From positions 422,929 to 486,928 of the forward strand of contig NZ_JABBJF010000001.1 of assembly GCF_014218705.1 (NCBI RefSeq): 64,000 nucleotides of DNA, given 5' to 3'. The notes beneath the pieces are model-generated. The model worked only from the letters and a program-made list of their open reading frames with translations, ran no database searches and was not told the origin of the DNA. Below, one piece after another: positions 55,406-63,904 of the stretch. Source of the stretch: Kluyvera sichuanensis (GTDB lineage Bacteria > Pseudomonadota > Gammaproteobacteria > Enterobacterales > Enterobacteriaceae). The first letter of the stretch is position 1. The number at the start of each line of letters is the position of its first letter. The translations under genes were made by a program, and so were the position numbers.

Positions 55406-56217
55406 GCCTTCCCTCCTTCCGCCCAGGGAAAACAGGTTTTATGTAACTGACGTAGCCCCAGATCCATCAGCCATGCCAGCAGCGTGATCCACAGGACGTA
55501 AGGGATAATCACGTCCATGGCCATATAGCGGCGCACGAGGAAAATGCGGTAGCCCAGCCCGGCAGTGGACGAAATCGCCTCGGCCGAAATCAGGAATAAC
55601 CATGCCGATCCCAACAGCAGACGCAGCGAGGTCAGCAGACGGGATAACAGTTGGGGCAACACCACGCGCAGGACCAGCGTCCAGCTGTTGGCGCCCAGCG
55701 TTTGAGCTTTAATCAGGATCTCCGGCGGGATTTCGCAGGCGCGATGCTCCAGATCGCGTGCCAGCATCGGGGTGATGCCAATAACAATCAGCATCACTTT
55801 CGACAGTTCATCCAGCCCGAAAACGATAAACAGCACCGGTAATATCGCCAGCGGCGGGATCATCGACAGCACCGTCATCAGCGGTGACAGCGACGCGCGC
55901 CACAGCGGGAACACGCCGGAGGTCACGCCAATACACAGGCCCAGCAGTGAGGCAATCGCCAGCCCAACCAGCAGACGCGCCAGGCTGACCAGGGTATCGA
56001 CCCAAAACAGATACTCTCCGCTGCGTTTATCCGGGGTAAACGCCATCCGCGATAGCGCGTCCAGCATCTGCTGTAGACCCGGCAGTAGCTTGTCCTGCGG
56101 GTTCGCTTCCAGCCGTACTGCAGAGCCAAAAAAGTAGGCCGCAAGCAGCAGGAAGAAAGGCAGCATGACCAGCATCAGCCGCAGACCAGAAGTGGGATGA
56201 CGATTAATTTGTCGCAT
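55402..56217 (-). CDS. ABC transporter permease, guanidine operon
   Basis: This 271-residue permease has about six hydrophobic segments and the permease loop LGANSWTLVLRVVLPQ (the EAA-like loop that meets the ATPase). It resembles NitT/TauT permeases. I start at the ATG at 56217. A GTG at 56238, right after the binding-protein stop, is possible. Confidence 0.8.
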   Translation of the reverse strand: MRQINRHPTSGLRLMLVMLPFFLLLAAYFFGSAVRLEANPQDKLLPGLQQMLDALSRMAFTPDKRSGEYLFWVDTLVSLARLLVGLAIASLLGLCIGVTSGVFPLWRASLSPLMTVLSMIPPLAILPVLFIVFGLDELSKVMLIVIGITPMLARDLEHRACEIPPEILIKAQTLGANSWTLVLRVVLPQLLSRLLTSLRLLLGSAWLFLISAEAISSTAGLGYRIFLVRRYMAMDVIIPYVLWITLLAWLMDLGLRQLHKTCFPWAEGGKA

Positions 56218-56234
56218 GGAAATTCCGTCCGTTA

Positions 56235-57293
56235 TCACAGCGTGCCGGCAGCGGCCATTTTCACGAAGCTGTCGTCAAAGCGCAGTTTGACGTTACGGGC
56301 ATCGCCTTGGGTTACGTTGCCCGGGAAGCTCATGCCGATAAAATCAGCGCTCTGCGCACCATCACCCAGTAGACCTTTATCGAAGGAGAACGCGGCCACG
56401 CGCTGCATGGTTTTCGCCAGTTCAGGAGAGCTGATAAAGGCAATATTGTCCTGCGGCGTATAGAACAGATGGGTGGTTTTGAGCTGTGCCTGATACCCAG
56501 CCAAATCGGTACCGGAGGCGGCGGCCATCGCATTTAGCGCGTTAGCATCCTGGGCTTTCATCAGCCCCATCATCTCGTACCATGCGCCGGTCAACGCTTT
56601 GCCGAGCGCCGGGTTGTCCTTCAGGGTTTCGCTGTTCACCACCATCATGTCGATAAGCTCGCCCGGCACCTGCGAAGAGCTGAACACTTCGGTGGTTTTT
56701 GGGGTGCCTTTGATGACGGAAAGCTGCGGGTTCCAGGCCACTGCGGCCTGTACGCTAGAGGTGCCGAACGCCGAGACAATATCAGCATCCGACGTGTTCA
56801 CCACGGTGACGTCTTTCTCCGCCAGCCCGGCTTTTTCCAGGCCACGGACCAGCAAATAGTGAGAAACGGAGAGTTCTGGCAGGTAGACCTTCATCCCTTT
56901 CAGGTCTTTGAGGGTTTTGCCCTCGCCTTTCATCACTACGCCGTCATTGCCTTCCGAGTAGCTACCGAGGATCAACGCGGTGGAATCCACCCCACCCGCA
57001 GCGGGAATGGTGAGCGCATCCATATTGGTCATGGTGCAGCCGTCGAACTGACCTGCGGTGTACTGGTTGATGGATTCGATGTAGTCGTTAAGCTGGACAA
57101 CGTTGATTTTGATGCCGTACTTGTTGGCCCATTTATCGATGATTTTGCTACTGCTGATGGTGCCCCACGGCATCCACCCGGCGTAAATGGTCCAGCAGAC
57201 GTTGAACTCTTTTTTCACTGCAGCAAAGGTGGGGAGACTGACCAGCATTGCCAGCGACAGTACAAGAGAGCGGAGTAATGGCGTTTTTTTCAT
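56235..57293 (-). CDS. ABC transporter periplasmic substrate-binding protein, guanidine operon
   Basis: This 352-residue protein has a signal peptide (MKKTPLLRSLVLSLAMLVSL, cut near TFAAVKK) and a NitT/TauT-type binding fold with WTIYAGWMPWG near the start. It is the first gene after the riboswitch. It would capture guanidine, or a related compound, in the periplasm. The start is the ATG at 57293, directly behind the riboswitch expression platform. Confidence 0.83.
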   Translation of the reverse strand: MKKTPLLRSLVLSLAMLVSLPTFAAVKKEFNVCWTIYAGWMPWGTISSSKIIDKWANKYGIKINVVQLNDYIESINQYTAGQFDGCTMTNMDALTIPAAGGVDSTALILGSYSEGNDGVVMKGEGKTLKDLKGMKVYLPELSVSHYLLVRGLEKAGLAEKDVTVVNTSDADIVSAFGTSSVQAAVAWNPQLSVIKGTPKTTEVFSSSQVPGELIDMMVVNSETLKDNPALGKALTGAWYEMMGLMKAQDANALNAMAAASGTDLAGYQAQLKTTHLFYTPQDNIAFISSPELAKTMQRVAAFSFDKGLLGDGAQSADFIGMSFPGNVTQGDARNVKLRFDDSFVKMAAAGTL

Positions 57294-57299
57294 GCTTGA

Positions 57300-57346
57300 C
57301 CTCTGAGTGGCACAAAATTAGGGGGCAGCGCGACACCAACTGGTGC
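57300..57346 (-). terminator. Riboswitch expression platform (terminator-like hairpin)
   Basis: After the aptamer, GCAGCACCA pairs with TGGTG...GCTGC and is followed by CCCCCTAATTTT. This can act as a terminator that guanidine binding would disrupt. The T run is short. Confidence 0.55.
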
Positions 57347-57347
57347 T

Positions 57348-57445
57348 GCTGTCTCCCGGGCTTTTGTCCCGCCGTGTAACCTCTCAGAGGTCGCCCGCTC
57401 TCGGACCAGTCATTCACCGAAGTGAACCGGAACCCTAGCCAGCTA
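57348..57445 (-). promoter_or_regulatory. Guanidine-I (ykkC subtype 1) riboswitch aptamer
   Basis: Read on the minus strand, the transcript contains the ykkC conserved blocks in order: CTAGGGTTCCG (57438-57428), a UUCG-capped stem, ACTGGTCCGAGAGC (57410-57397), then ACACGGCGGGACAAAAGCCC running into GGGAGA (57377-57352). A short P1 (GCTG with CAGC) closes it. This is the aptamer that senses guanidine and usually switches on downstream genes. The match is by eye; a covariance-model search would confirm it. Confidence 0.9.
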
Positions 57446-57483
57446 TTGGTCAAATTGTGTGTGCTGCCCTTTCATATTTATCT

Positions 57484-57501
57484 AAGCAAGGGGTATGCCA
57501 G
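57484..57501 (-). promoter_or_regulatory. Sigma-54 (RpoN) promoter of guanidine operon
   Basis: On the minus strand CTGGCATACCCCTTGCTT has GG and GC exactly 12 bases apart, matching the -24/-12 consensus TGGCAC-N5-TTGCW with one mismatch. The predicted start of transcription is near 57472, about 30 bases before the riboswitch. Confidence 0.7.
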
Positions 57502-57583
57502 GTTTTAATTATCTTGTTTTTCAGGTTATTAGCGATTTCCAGCAGTGCCGATTCACTATTTTGGGGAGGGTTTGTGGGGCGGG

Positions 57584-57600
57584 TGCACTGCGGTGGTGCC
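57584..57600. promoter_or_regulatory. NtrC-like enhancer site
   Basis: TGCACTGCGGTGGTGCC matches the NtrC consensus TGCACC-N4-TGGTGCA at 11 of 13 fixed positions. It lies about 120 bases upstream of the predicted sigma-54 start, a usual place for NtrC sites. Confidence 0.6.
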
Positions 57601-57661
57601 GGGAGGATGTTATACAGAACAACAATGATTCCCCGGCACGCGAACGCACGGATAGAACTCG

Positions 57662-58702
57662 TCAATAATCGCCTAACACGCAGGCATTTCCCTCTATCTT
57701 CAGCACTACGGCCATATTCACCTGCCATTTTTGCAGACTGACCGTTTTCACTTGCAGCACATCAGGCCATGCCGGAGAGGTGAGCGTTAGCGTTGAAAAA
57801 TGGCCGGTGAAATCCACATCGACGATGGTCACGGCCTGAGCCAAATTGCTGTCGGATAGATAAGGCGCGATAACGACCTGTTCAGGACGCAGCATGATGC
57901 GTTTTTCACCGCGCGTGAGTGGGTTATCCACCGGGATCGCGCCCAGCGCGCAGTTTGCCACCCCGCCGCTCACCTGCGCCGGGAAAATCAGCGCATCGCC
58001 GAGAAACAGCGCCGTAGCTTCATCCACCGGTTGCGAATAGACCGCCATCGGCGTCCCAACCTGGGCGAAGCGTCCCTTGCGAATCACCGCAATCTGGCTG
58101 GCAAACGAGAGCGCCTCCTGCTGGTCGTGGGTGACCAGAATCGACGCCACCCCGGCCTCATCCAGCAGATCCGCTGTGGCTTTGCGCGTTGCCGCACGCA
58201 GCCCGGTATCCAGCGCAGAGAACGGCTCATCCAGCAGCATCAATACCGGCTCCTGCGCCAGGGCGCGCGCGAGCGCAACACGCTGCTGCTGCCCGCCGGA
58301 GATCTCATGCGGCCAGTGATTGGCCAGTTCATGGCTGAGGGAGACCAGATCCATCAACTCTGCTACCCGACGCTGATTGTCCTTTTTTGACCCCTTCAGG
58401 CCGTAGGCAATATTATCGGCCACTTTCATATGCGGGAATAAGCCACCTTCCTGCGGCACAAAGCCGATGCCGCGCTGGTGCGCAGGCACAAAGGTGTTGG
58501 CATCAAACAACGTTTTGCCATTCAGGACAATCTGCCCGCTGTCCGGCGATTCAAAACCGGCCAGAATACGCAGCAAGGTCGTTTTGCCTGAACCGGACGG
58601 GCCGACAATCACCGTGCGGGAGGACGGCATCACCGTCAAGCTCAGATCCTCAAGCACCGGCATCTGGCCAAATTTTTTGGAGATATTCGTTAATTCAATC
58701 AT
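57662..58702 (-). CDS. fbpC: Ferric iron ABC transporter ATPase
   Basis: This 346-residue ATPase has Walker A GPSGSGKTT, signature ISGGQQQRV and Walker B VLMLLDEPFSALD. The long C-terminal part (TOBE-like domain with ITLRPEQV-type sequence) fits Fe(III) transporters of the FbpC/SfuC/KfuC type. It lies one base after the permease stop. It powers Fe(III) import together with the two upstream genes. Confidence 0.83.
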   Translation of the reverse strand: MIELTNISKKFGQMPVLEDLSLTVMPSSRTVIVGPSGSGKTTLLRILAGFESPDSGQIVLNGKTLFDANTFVPAHQRGIGFVPQEGGLFPHMKVADNIAYGLKGSKKDNQRRVAELMDLVSLSHELANHWPHEISGGQQQRVALARALAQEPVLMLLDEPFSALDTGLRAATRKATADLLDEAGVASILVTHDQQEALSFASQIAVIRKGRFAQVGTPMAVYSQPVDEATALFLGDALIFPAQVSGGVANCALGAIPVDNPLTRGEKRIMLRPEQVVIAPYLSDSNLAQAVTIVDVDFTGHFSTLTLTSPAWPDVLQVKTVSLQKWQVNMAVVLKIEGNACVLGDY

Positions 58703-58703
58703 C

Positions 58704-60278
58704 TTACAGGCCCGCTAATTTTTGCGACTGCACGTAAAGGAGTCCGGTCAGCGGCAGCGAGATCAGCACCATCAACAGTGCGTAAGGCGCTGCGGCAACA
58801 TAATCAATTTCACTGGTTAGCGCCCAGAATCCGGTGGAGAGCGTTTTGGTACCCAACGGTGAAAGCAGCAGCGTCGCCGTGAGTTCGTTGGTAATGCCGA
58901 GGAACACCAGCGCGCCGCCGGCCGCAGCTCCCGGTGCGGCCAGACGCATGGTGATCCCCCAGATGGCGCGGGCCTGGGTTTTCCCTAAACTACGGGCAAC
59001 GTTTTCCAGCTCCAGCGGTGCCTGCGCAATACCGGCGCGCAGATTCACCAACCCACGCGGCATAAACATCAGCAGATAGGCCAGAAACAGTGTGAACTCG
59101 GTTTGATAAAGCGGACGCAGATAATGGATGGTCACGGTGACCAACGACAACGCAACCACAATCCCCGGCAGCGAGCTGGTGAAGTAGTTGCACGCCTCCA
59201 GCGCGCGGAACAGCGGACGCGGGTGACGCACCGTCAGCCAGGTCACCGGGATCCCCGCCAGCATAATGAGCAACGCACCGCCGGAGGCCTGCACGATGGT
59301 CTGGCGCAGCGACAGCCAGAGGTCGGCCTGAGCCCAGTTTTCGATGCCACCCAGCCACAGCCAGCGACAGAGCACCGCCAGTGGCACCACCAGTGCCAGC
59401 ATCAACACCGCCAGCGAGAAAAACTGCCCTATCACGCTTAGCGGTAAATTCAGCTGTAGACGATGCTGTTCGCGCGGCGCACCTGAACCCACGCGAGCAT
59501 AGCGCGCTTTACCACGCGTCGTCCCTTCAAGCGTCAGGAACACCAGGCAGCAAAGTGCCAGCACGCCCGCCAGCATATTGGCCGCCGGGCCGCTAAACGT
59601 CGACTGGAACTGATCGTAAATGGCGGTGGTAAAGGTATCAAAACGGATCATCGCGTACAGGCCATATTCCGCCAGTAGATGCAGGGTGACCAGCAACGCG
59701 CCGCCCCAGATAGCCAGTTTTAGCTGCGGCAGAACAATACGGAAAAAAGCGGCCAAGGGCGGCGTGCCTAATGACGCGGCGACATCTTCTAGTGTCGGAT
59801 CGAGGCGGCGCATTACCGCAGAGACCGGAAGATAAATGAAGGGGTAGTAAGCCAGCACCGAGAGAAAGACCCCGGCACCCAGGCCATGAATGGACGGCAC
59901 CGCACTGACCCAGGCGTAGCTCTGCACAAAGGCCGGGATCGCCAGCGGCGCGACGGCCAGAACTGACCAGATACGGCGCCCGGCCAGGGTGGTTCGTTCC
60001 GTGAGCCAGGCAAGCATCACCCCTACCAGCACACAGAGCGGAACGGAAATGATCACCAACAGCAGCGTGTTGCTGAGCAGTTCAGCAACACGCGGGCGGA
60101 AAATGAGTGCCTTGACCGTGTCCCATCCGGTGTCAAAACCAATCACCACCACAAAAACCGGTGGGATCATCGATAACAGCGCGAACAGTATCGCGAGCAA
60201 AATCATTGTCAACGCCGGACGGCGTCGCACCCCACTGCGCCGGAGATCCGGCGCGTGGGTAATATTAACCACTGACAT
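58704..60278 (-). CDS. fbpB: Ferric iron ABC transporter permease (fused two-domain)
   Basis: This 524-residue permease has about twelve hydrophobic segments in two repeated halves, each with a permease loop ([20 protein letters not shown] in the first half and [20 protein letters not shown] in the second). This fused form is typical of FbpB/SfuB. It sits between the binding protein and ATPase genes and is certainly co-transcribed. Confidence 0.83.
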   Translation of the reverse strand: MSVVNITHAPDLRRSGVRRRPALTMILLAILFALLSMIPPVFVVVIGFDTGWDTVKALIFRPRVAELLSNTLLLVIISVPLCVLVGVMLAWLTERTTLAGRRIWSVLAVAPLAIPAFVQSYAWVSAVPSIHGLGAGVFLSVLAYYPFIYLPVSAVMRRLDPTLEDVAASLGTPPLAAFFRIVLPQLKLAIWGGALLVTLHLLAEYGLYAMIRFDTFTTAIYDQFQSTFSGPAANMLAGVLALCCLVFLTLEGTTRGKARYARVGSGAPREQHRLQLNLPLSVIGQFFSLAVLMLALVVPLAVLCRWLWLGGIENWAQADLWLSLRQTIVQASGGALLIMLAGIPVTWLTVRHPRPLFRALEACNYFTSSLPGIVVALSLVTVTIHYLRPLYQTEFTLFLAYLLMFMPRGLVNLRAGIAQAPLELENVARSLGKTQARAIWGITMRLAAPGAAAGGALVFLGITNELTATLLLSPLGTKTLSTGFWALTSEIDYVAAAPYALLMVLISLPLTGLLYVQSQKLAGL

Positions 60279-60300
60279 CAGGCACTCACCACTACATCAA

Positions 60301-61317
60301 TTAAAGAAGGCCAGCTTGCGTCATCAAATCAATGACTTTTTTGTTGTTGAGCGTGGAGGCTTCAACTTTTGGTGCATCCAGATCCTTCAGCGGAACCAGT
60401 TTCGGGTTGGAGGCGGCATTCACGCCCACTGCGTATTCAAACGCGTCGTTGGTGCGCAGGCTGTCCTGACCCGCTTTGCCGGTGATGTATTTCACGAAGG
60501 CCTGTGCCTGCTGCTGATGTTTGCTGGAAGCCAGTACGCCGCCACCGGAAATGCTGACAAACGCGCCTGGATCCAGGTGTTTGAAGTAGTGCAGCTGGGT
60601 ATTTTTACTGTTTTCACCGGTTTTCGCCTGATCAACAAAACGGTAGTAGTGATAAATCACCCCGCCATCAATTTGGCCAGCGTTGACGGCTTTCAGCACC
60701 GTGCTGTTACCTTTGTAGGCCACGAAATTAGTTTTCATCCCTTTCAGCCATTCCAGCGTCGCTTTCTCACCTTTCAGCGCCAGCACTGCGCTGACGATAG
60801 CCTGGAAATCAGCACCGGATGGAGATGCGGCCCAGCGCCCTTTCCACTCAGGTTTCGCCAGATCCATTAACGATTTTGGCAGCTGGGATTCATTCAGCTT
60901 AGCCGGGTTGTAGACGAACACGGTGCTACGCGCCGCGATACCAATCCAGCGCCCGTGTTCTGGACGGTAAGCCGGAGCAACCTGGTCCAGGGTGGCTTTA
61001 TCCAGCGGCGCAAACAGCTTCGCGTTATCAACCAGCACCATCGCCGGGGAGTTTTCAGTCAGGAAAACGTCAGCAGGAGATGAAGTGCCCTCCTGCACCA
61101 GCGCGTTGCCCAGTTCGCTGTCGCCGCCGTTACGCAGCGTCACCTTGATGCCGGTCTCTTTGGTGAAACCGTCAACCCAGGATTTCACCAGGTTTTCATG
61201 CTGGGCGTTATAAACCACAAGACCGTCGCTGTTGTCCGCCGCGCTGGCGAACGGTGTTAACAATACAGATGAGGTCAGCACCGCAATGGAGCAGAGGGAT
61301 GAGAAACCAAACTTCAT
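60301..61317 (-). CDS. fbpA: Ferric iron ABC transporter periplasmic binding protein
   Basis: This 338-residue protein has a signal peptide (ending FASAADNSD), the start LVVYNAQHEN and the tyrosine cluster VIYHYYRF (about residues 215-222). FbpA binds Fe(III) through adjacent tyrosines in this motif. SfuA in Serratia and KfuA in Klebsiella are relatives. AAAGGA precedes the ATG. A Fur-box-like sequence is 78 bases upstream. Confidence 0.87.
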   Translation of the reverse strand: MKFGFSSLCSIAVLTSSVLLTPFASAADNSDGLVVYNAQHENLVKSWVDGFTKETGIKVTLRNGGDSELGNALVQEGTSSPADVFLTENSPAMVLVDNAKLFAPLDKATLDQVAPAYRPEHGRWIGIAARSTVFVYNPAKLNESQLPKSLMDLAKPEWKGRWAASPSGADFQAIVSAVLALKGEKATLEWLKGMKTNFVAYKGNSTVLKAVNAGQIDGGVIYHYYRFVDQAKTGENSKNTQLHYFKHLDPGAFVSISGGGVLASSKHQQQAQAFVKYITGKAGQDSLRTNDAFEYAVGVNAASNPKLVPLKDLDAPKVEASTLNNKKVIDLMTQAGLL

Positions 61318-61394
61318 ACGTTAATCCTTTATAGAAATGAGTAGATAACACCTGAATGCATAGCGAGTGGATTAAAGCACATCAATATGAAAAT

Positions 61395-61413
61395 GGTAAT
61401 GATAATGATTTCA
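61395..61413. promoter_or_regulatory. Fur box upstream of fbpA
   Basis: GGTAATGATAATGATTTCA matches the 19-base Fur consensus (GATAATGATAATCATTATC) at 14 positions. It is 78 bases before the fbpA start, consistent with iron repression. Confidence 0.6.
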
Positions 61414-61497
61414 TTTATCACATAACGGTATGAAATAGGGAGAATGATAAGAATGCTGCAATAAAAATCCTGAATCGCAACCACGGGTGGCGATAAG

Positions 61498-61514
61498 GTT
61501 AAGAAATCCTTAAG
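61498..61514 (+). promoter_or_regulatory. PmrA/BasR-like paired half-sites
   Basis: GTTAAG-AAATC-CTTAAG matches the PmrA pattern YTTAAK-N5-YTTAAK. It lies just before the strong stem-loop below. Confidence 0.35.
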
Positions 61515-61525
61515 AAAATATTTAT

Positions 61526-61559
61526 GGTAGGGTGTTCCGCCACGTTAGGCGGTTCTACC
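61526..61559. ncRNA. Strong stem-loop, possible small RNA or leader element
   Basis: GGTAG pairs with CTACC, and inside CCGCC pairs with GGCGG around ACGTTA-type bases, with a short internal loop. It lies between paired PmrA-like half-sites and an unassigned stretch. It might be an RNA 5' structure or a terminator; function unknown. Confidence 0.35.
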
Positions 61560-61692
61560 CTTTGAATTACTGACTTTAAACCGGAGGAAACATCTGCTTC
61601 TGGCGTGAAGATGGGGATACGGATGAGTTGAAGGTCCGCTGTGAGCGAAAAGCGGACATTAAAATTCAGTTTGAATTAACATTCGTTGTTGA

Positions 61693-62145
61693 TTAGTTGC
61701 CTCTGCCACGCTCCAGAAGAGATTCTGAAAAACTTTGGTGCAGCGTTTCCACTAAGGGCATTAGTTGATTTTCTGTAAGTGGGGCCAATAGTAGAGATTT
61801 CGAACCGTCAGTGGAATACCAGATAACTTCTTCGATCTCCGCTGCTGGCTGAATATCGCTTGCAGTAAGGACACAGTGATAAATATCAGCAATAACGACG
61901 CGGCCTGGCTCGTTTATCGCTTTATCAGTGAATCGCCCAACGTAGCTAAAGTCCTGGCCTGTCAGGTTAAGATTCAGCTCCTCTTGCAGTTCTCGCGATA
62001 GGGCCGCGACAGGGGATTCATCTGGTTCCATTTTACCGCCTGGCTGAATAAAGTGAGTCGTGCCACGTTTTCTGACCAGCAGACAGCGCCCGGATTCGTC
62101 AGTAATGATGGCTGAGGCAATGCAGATATCTTGATTGGTATTCAT
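61693..62145 (-). CDS. Nudix hydrolase
   Basis: This 150-residue protein has a full Nudix box, GGKMEPDESPVAALSRELQE followed by EL (G-x5-E-x7-REUxEE-type, with Glu at the metal site), at about residues 36-58. Nudix enzymes cut nucleoside diphosphates linked to another group, often to clean up oxidised nucleotides or coenzymes. It starts 10 bases after the AraC gene on the same strand. Substrate unknown. Confidence 0.82.
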   Translation of the reverse strand: MNTNQDICIASAIITDESGRCLLVRKRGTTHFIQPGGKMEPDESPVAALSRELQEELNLNLTGQDFSYVGRFTDKAINEPGRVVIADIYHCVLTASDIQPAAEIEEVIWYSTDGSKSLLLAPLTENQLMPLVETLHQSFSESLLERGRGN

Positions 62146-62155
62146 TGTTTCCTCT

Positions 62156-62938
62156 TTACGATAACGGGTTAGTAAAATCGCGTGGCGTTGAATCCAAAAT
62201 GGAGCGAAAAGCAGCAGTAAATGCGGCTGGACATGAGAAACCTAGCTGAAAAGCAACCTGTTTGATTGGGATGCCATTCGCGAGAAGATCTAACGACGCA
62301 CAAATTCTGGCTCTCTGCCTCCAGGTTCTGTAACTAAATCCAGTATCCTTAACAAACAATCTCGAAAATGTACGTTCAGACACGGCTGCAATAAAAGCAA
62401 GCTCACTCAGCGATATATCCCAGCGCTGATTAATCAGCAACTCTCTGACTGCATTGAATAATCGCTCGTCATGTGGCATTGGAAGCTCCGCAGCTAATGG
62501 GGGAGCCTCGCTGAGAATTTCCAGAAGCAACAGAGCCATTTTCCGTTGGCTCGGTTCGTTGTAGTCCTCACTGAATAGCCCAGCTATCAACTCTTTCACA
62601 AGTGCCGTAGCAGTAATCACATGCACCTGGCTACTCTTCGTAAAGTTCGTGCATTCTGCTATGAGGCTGCTGCTGAAATAGATAGCCCGTAGGTCTGTTT
62701 GTGAAAGCAGGTTGTAACTATGGATCTGAAGAGGCGGTAACCATAATGCACGCTGGGGAGGTATTACCCAGCGGTTACTCTCTGTTTCAACCAGCATCAC
62801 CCCCCTGGAGGCAAACAGTAGCTGTCCCTCAACATGATGATGTGGAGGATCTTCCTCTCCACGTTGATAGCTTATCGCTGTGCCTGACCAGCCAGTTGCT
62901 TCATCATGTCTTGGCGCCTTATCTATACTACCTGGCAT
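62156..62938 (-). CDS. AraC-family regulator
   Basis: This 260-residue regulator has an N-terminal cupin-like sensor (HHHVEGQLLFASRGVMLVE) and two helix-turn-helix motifs (LSELAFIAAVSERTFSRLF and IKQVAFQLGFSCPAAFTAAF). I chose the ATG at 62938, with AGGAG upstream; a TTG start at 63022 is possible. It is divergent from the glutamine amidotransferase gene, 115 bases away, and may control it and the Nudix gene. Confidence 0.8.
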   Translation of the reverse strand: MPGSIDKAPRHDEATGWSGTAISYQRGEEDPPHHHVEGQLLFASRGVMLVETESNRWVIPPQRALWLPPLQIHSYNLLSQTDLRAIYFSSSLIAECTNFTKSSQVHVITATALVKELIAGLFSEDYNEPSQRKMALLLLEILSEAPPLAAELPMPHDERLFNAVRELLINQRWDISLSELAFIAAVSERTFSRLFVKDTGFSYRTWRQRARICASLDLLANGIPIKQVAFQLGFSCPAAFTAAFRSILDSTPRDFTNPLS

Positions 62939-63053
62939 TTCAGATTTAGCTCCTGCAATTATGATATCAAAGTTGGAACCACCCGCTGTACAGCCGTAAT
63001 GGGTGAGTGATTTATTATTCAAATTATCATCGATATTACAGGAGCATATCCTA

Positions 63054-63776
63054 ATGCGAGTCCACTTTATCGTACATGAAAGTTTCGAAGCCCCAGGGGC
63101 TTATGAAACATGGGCAAGAAATCAGGGTCATGATGTGACGTACTCACGTGTGTACGCTGGTGAAGTGTTACCAGCAAACGCCGAAGGCATCGATTTTCTG
63201 ATCGTTATGGGCGGTCCGCAAGACCCAACCATTACTCTGGAAGAATGCCCGCACTTTGATTCCAAAGGTGAACAGGCATTGATTGCTTCTGCGGTTCTCT
63301 CGGGTAAAGCCGTGATTGGTATCTGCCTCGGCTCACAGCTAATCGGTGAAGCGCTGGGCGCACCGTTTGCTCACAGCCCTGAAAAAGAGATTGGTAAATT
63401 CCCGATCACTTTAACTGAAGACGGCTGCAAGGATGAAATGTTCTCTCACTTTGCTAAAACGCTTGAAGTTGGTCACTGGCATAACGACATGCCAGGTCTG
63501 ACCCCGGAAGCAAAAATTATCGCTTTTAGCGAAGGCTGTCCGCGCCAGATCGTTTCTTATTCAGACCGCATCTTTGGTTTCCAGTGTCATATGGAGCTAA
63601 CCCTGGAAGTTGTTGAACAGCTGATCGCTCATTCAGAAAAAGACCTGAGCCTCGCCGCAGAATATCGCTTCGTTAACACCCCTGCTGAACTTCGTGCTCA
63701 TGATTACAGTGAAATGAATCAGGTCTTGTTTGGATTCATGGATAAGCTGGAGGCACGTTACAAAGCAGCTCAATAA
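63054..63776 (+). CDS. Class I glutamine amidotransferase-like protein
   Basis: This 240-residue protein has the glutaminase nucleophile motif GICLGSQLIG (Cys about residue 99) and the C-terminal His-x-Glu motif FQCHMELT. It lacks an attached synthetase domain, as in YjhG/GuaA-like stand-alone members. Such proteins release ammonia from glutamine or cleave gamma-glutamyl bonds. ACAGGAG precedes the ATG. It is divergent from the AraC gene. Confidence 0.83.
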   Translation: MRVHFIVHESFEAPGAYETWARNQGHDVTYSRVYAGEVLPANAEGIDFLIVMGGPQDPTITLEECPHFDSKGEQALIASAVLSGKAVIGICLGSQLIGEALGAPFAHSPEKEIGKFPITLTEDGCKDEMFSHFAKTLEVGHWHNDMPGLTPEAKIIAFSEGCPRQIVSYSDRIFGFQCHMELTLEVVEQLIAHSEKDLSLAAEYRFVNTPAELRAHDYSEMNQVLFGFMDKLEARYKAAQ

Positions 63777-63904
63777 AAAACTAACGCCCGGCGATACTTG
63801 TTACCGAATATTAGTTTCAATGTCCGCTTATGGCACAAACCTGAAGCGCCCCCCCATCGCTATCAGGCACTTCATCTGCTCCCGTATAAACCCCGGCGTC
63901 GCTG

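Larger units (their letters stand above)
61318..61692. other. Regulatory intergenic region of fbp operon and beyond
   Basis: It holds the Fur-box-like site near fbpA and, further right, paired GTTAAG/CTTAAG half-sites with a strong stem-loop (see separate entries). No protein gene of known kind is visible. GGAGGAAA near 61583 resembles a ribosome-binding site but has no good start. Confidence 0.6.
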
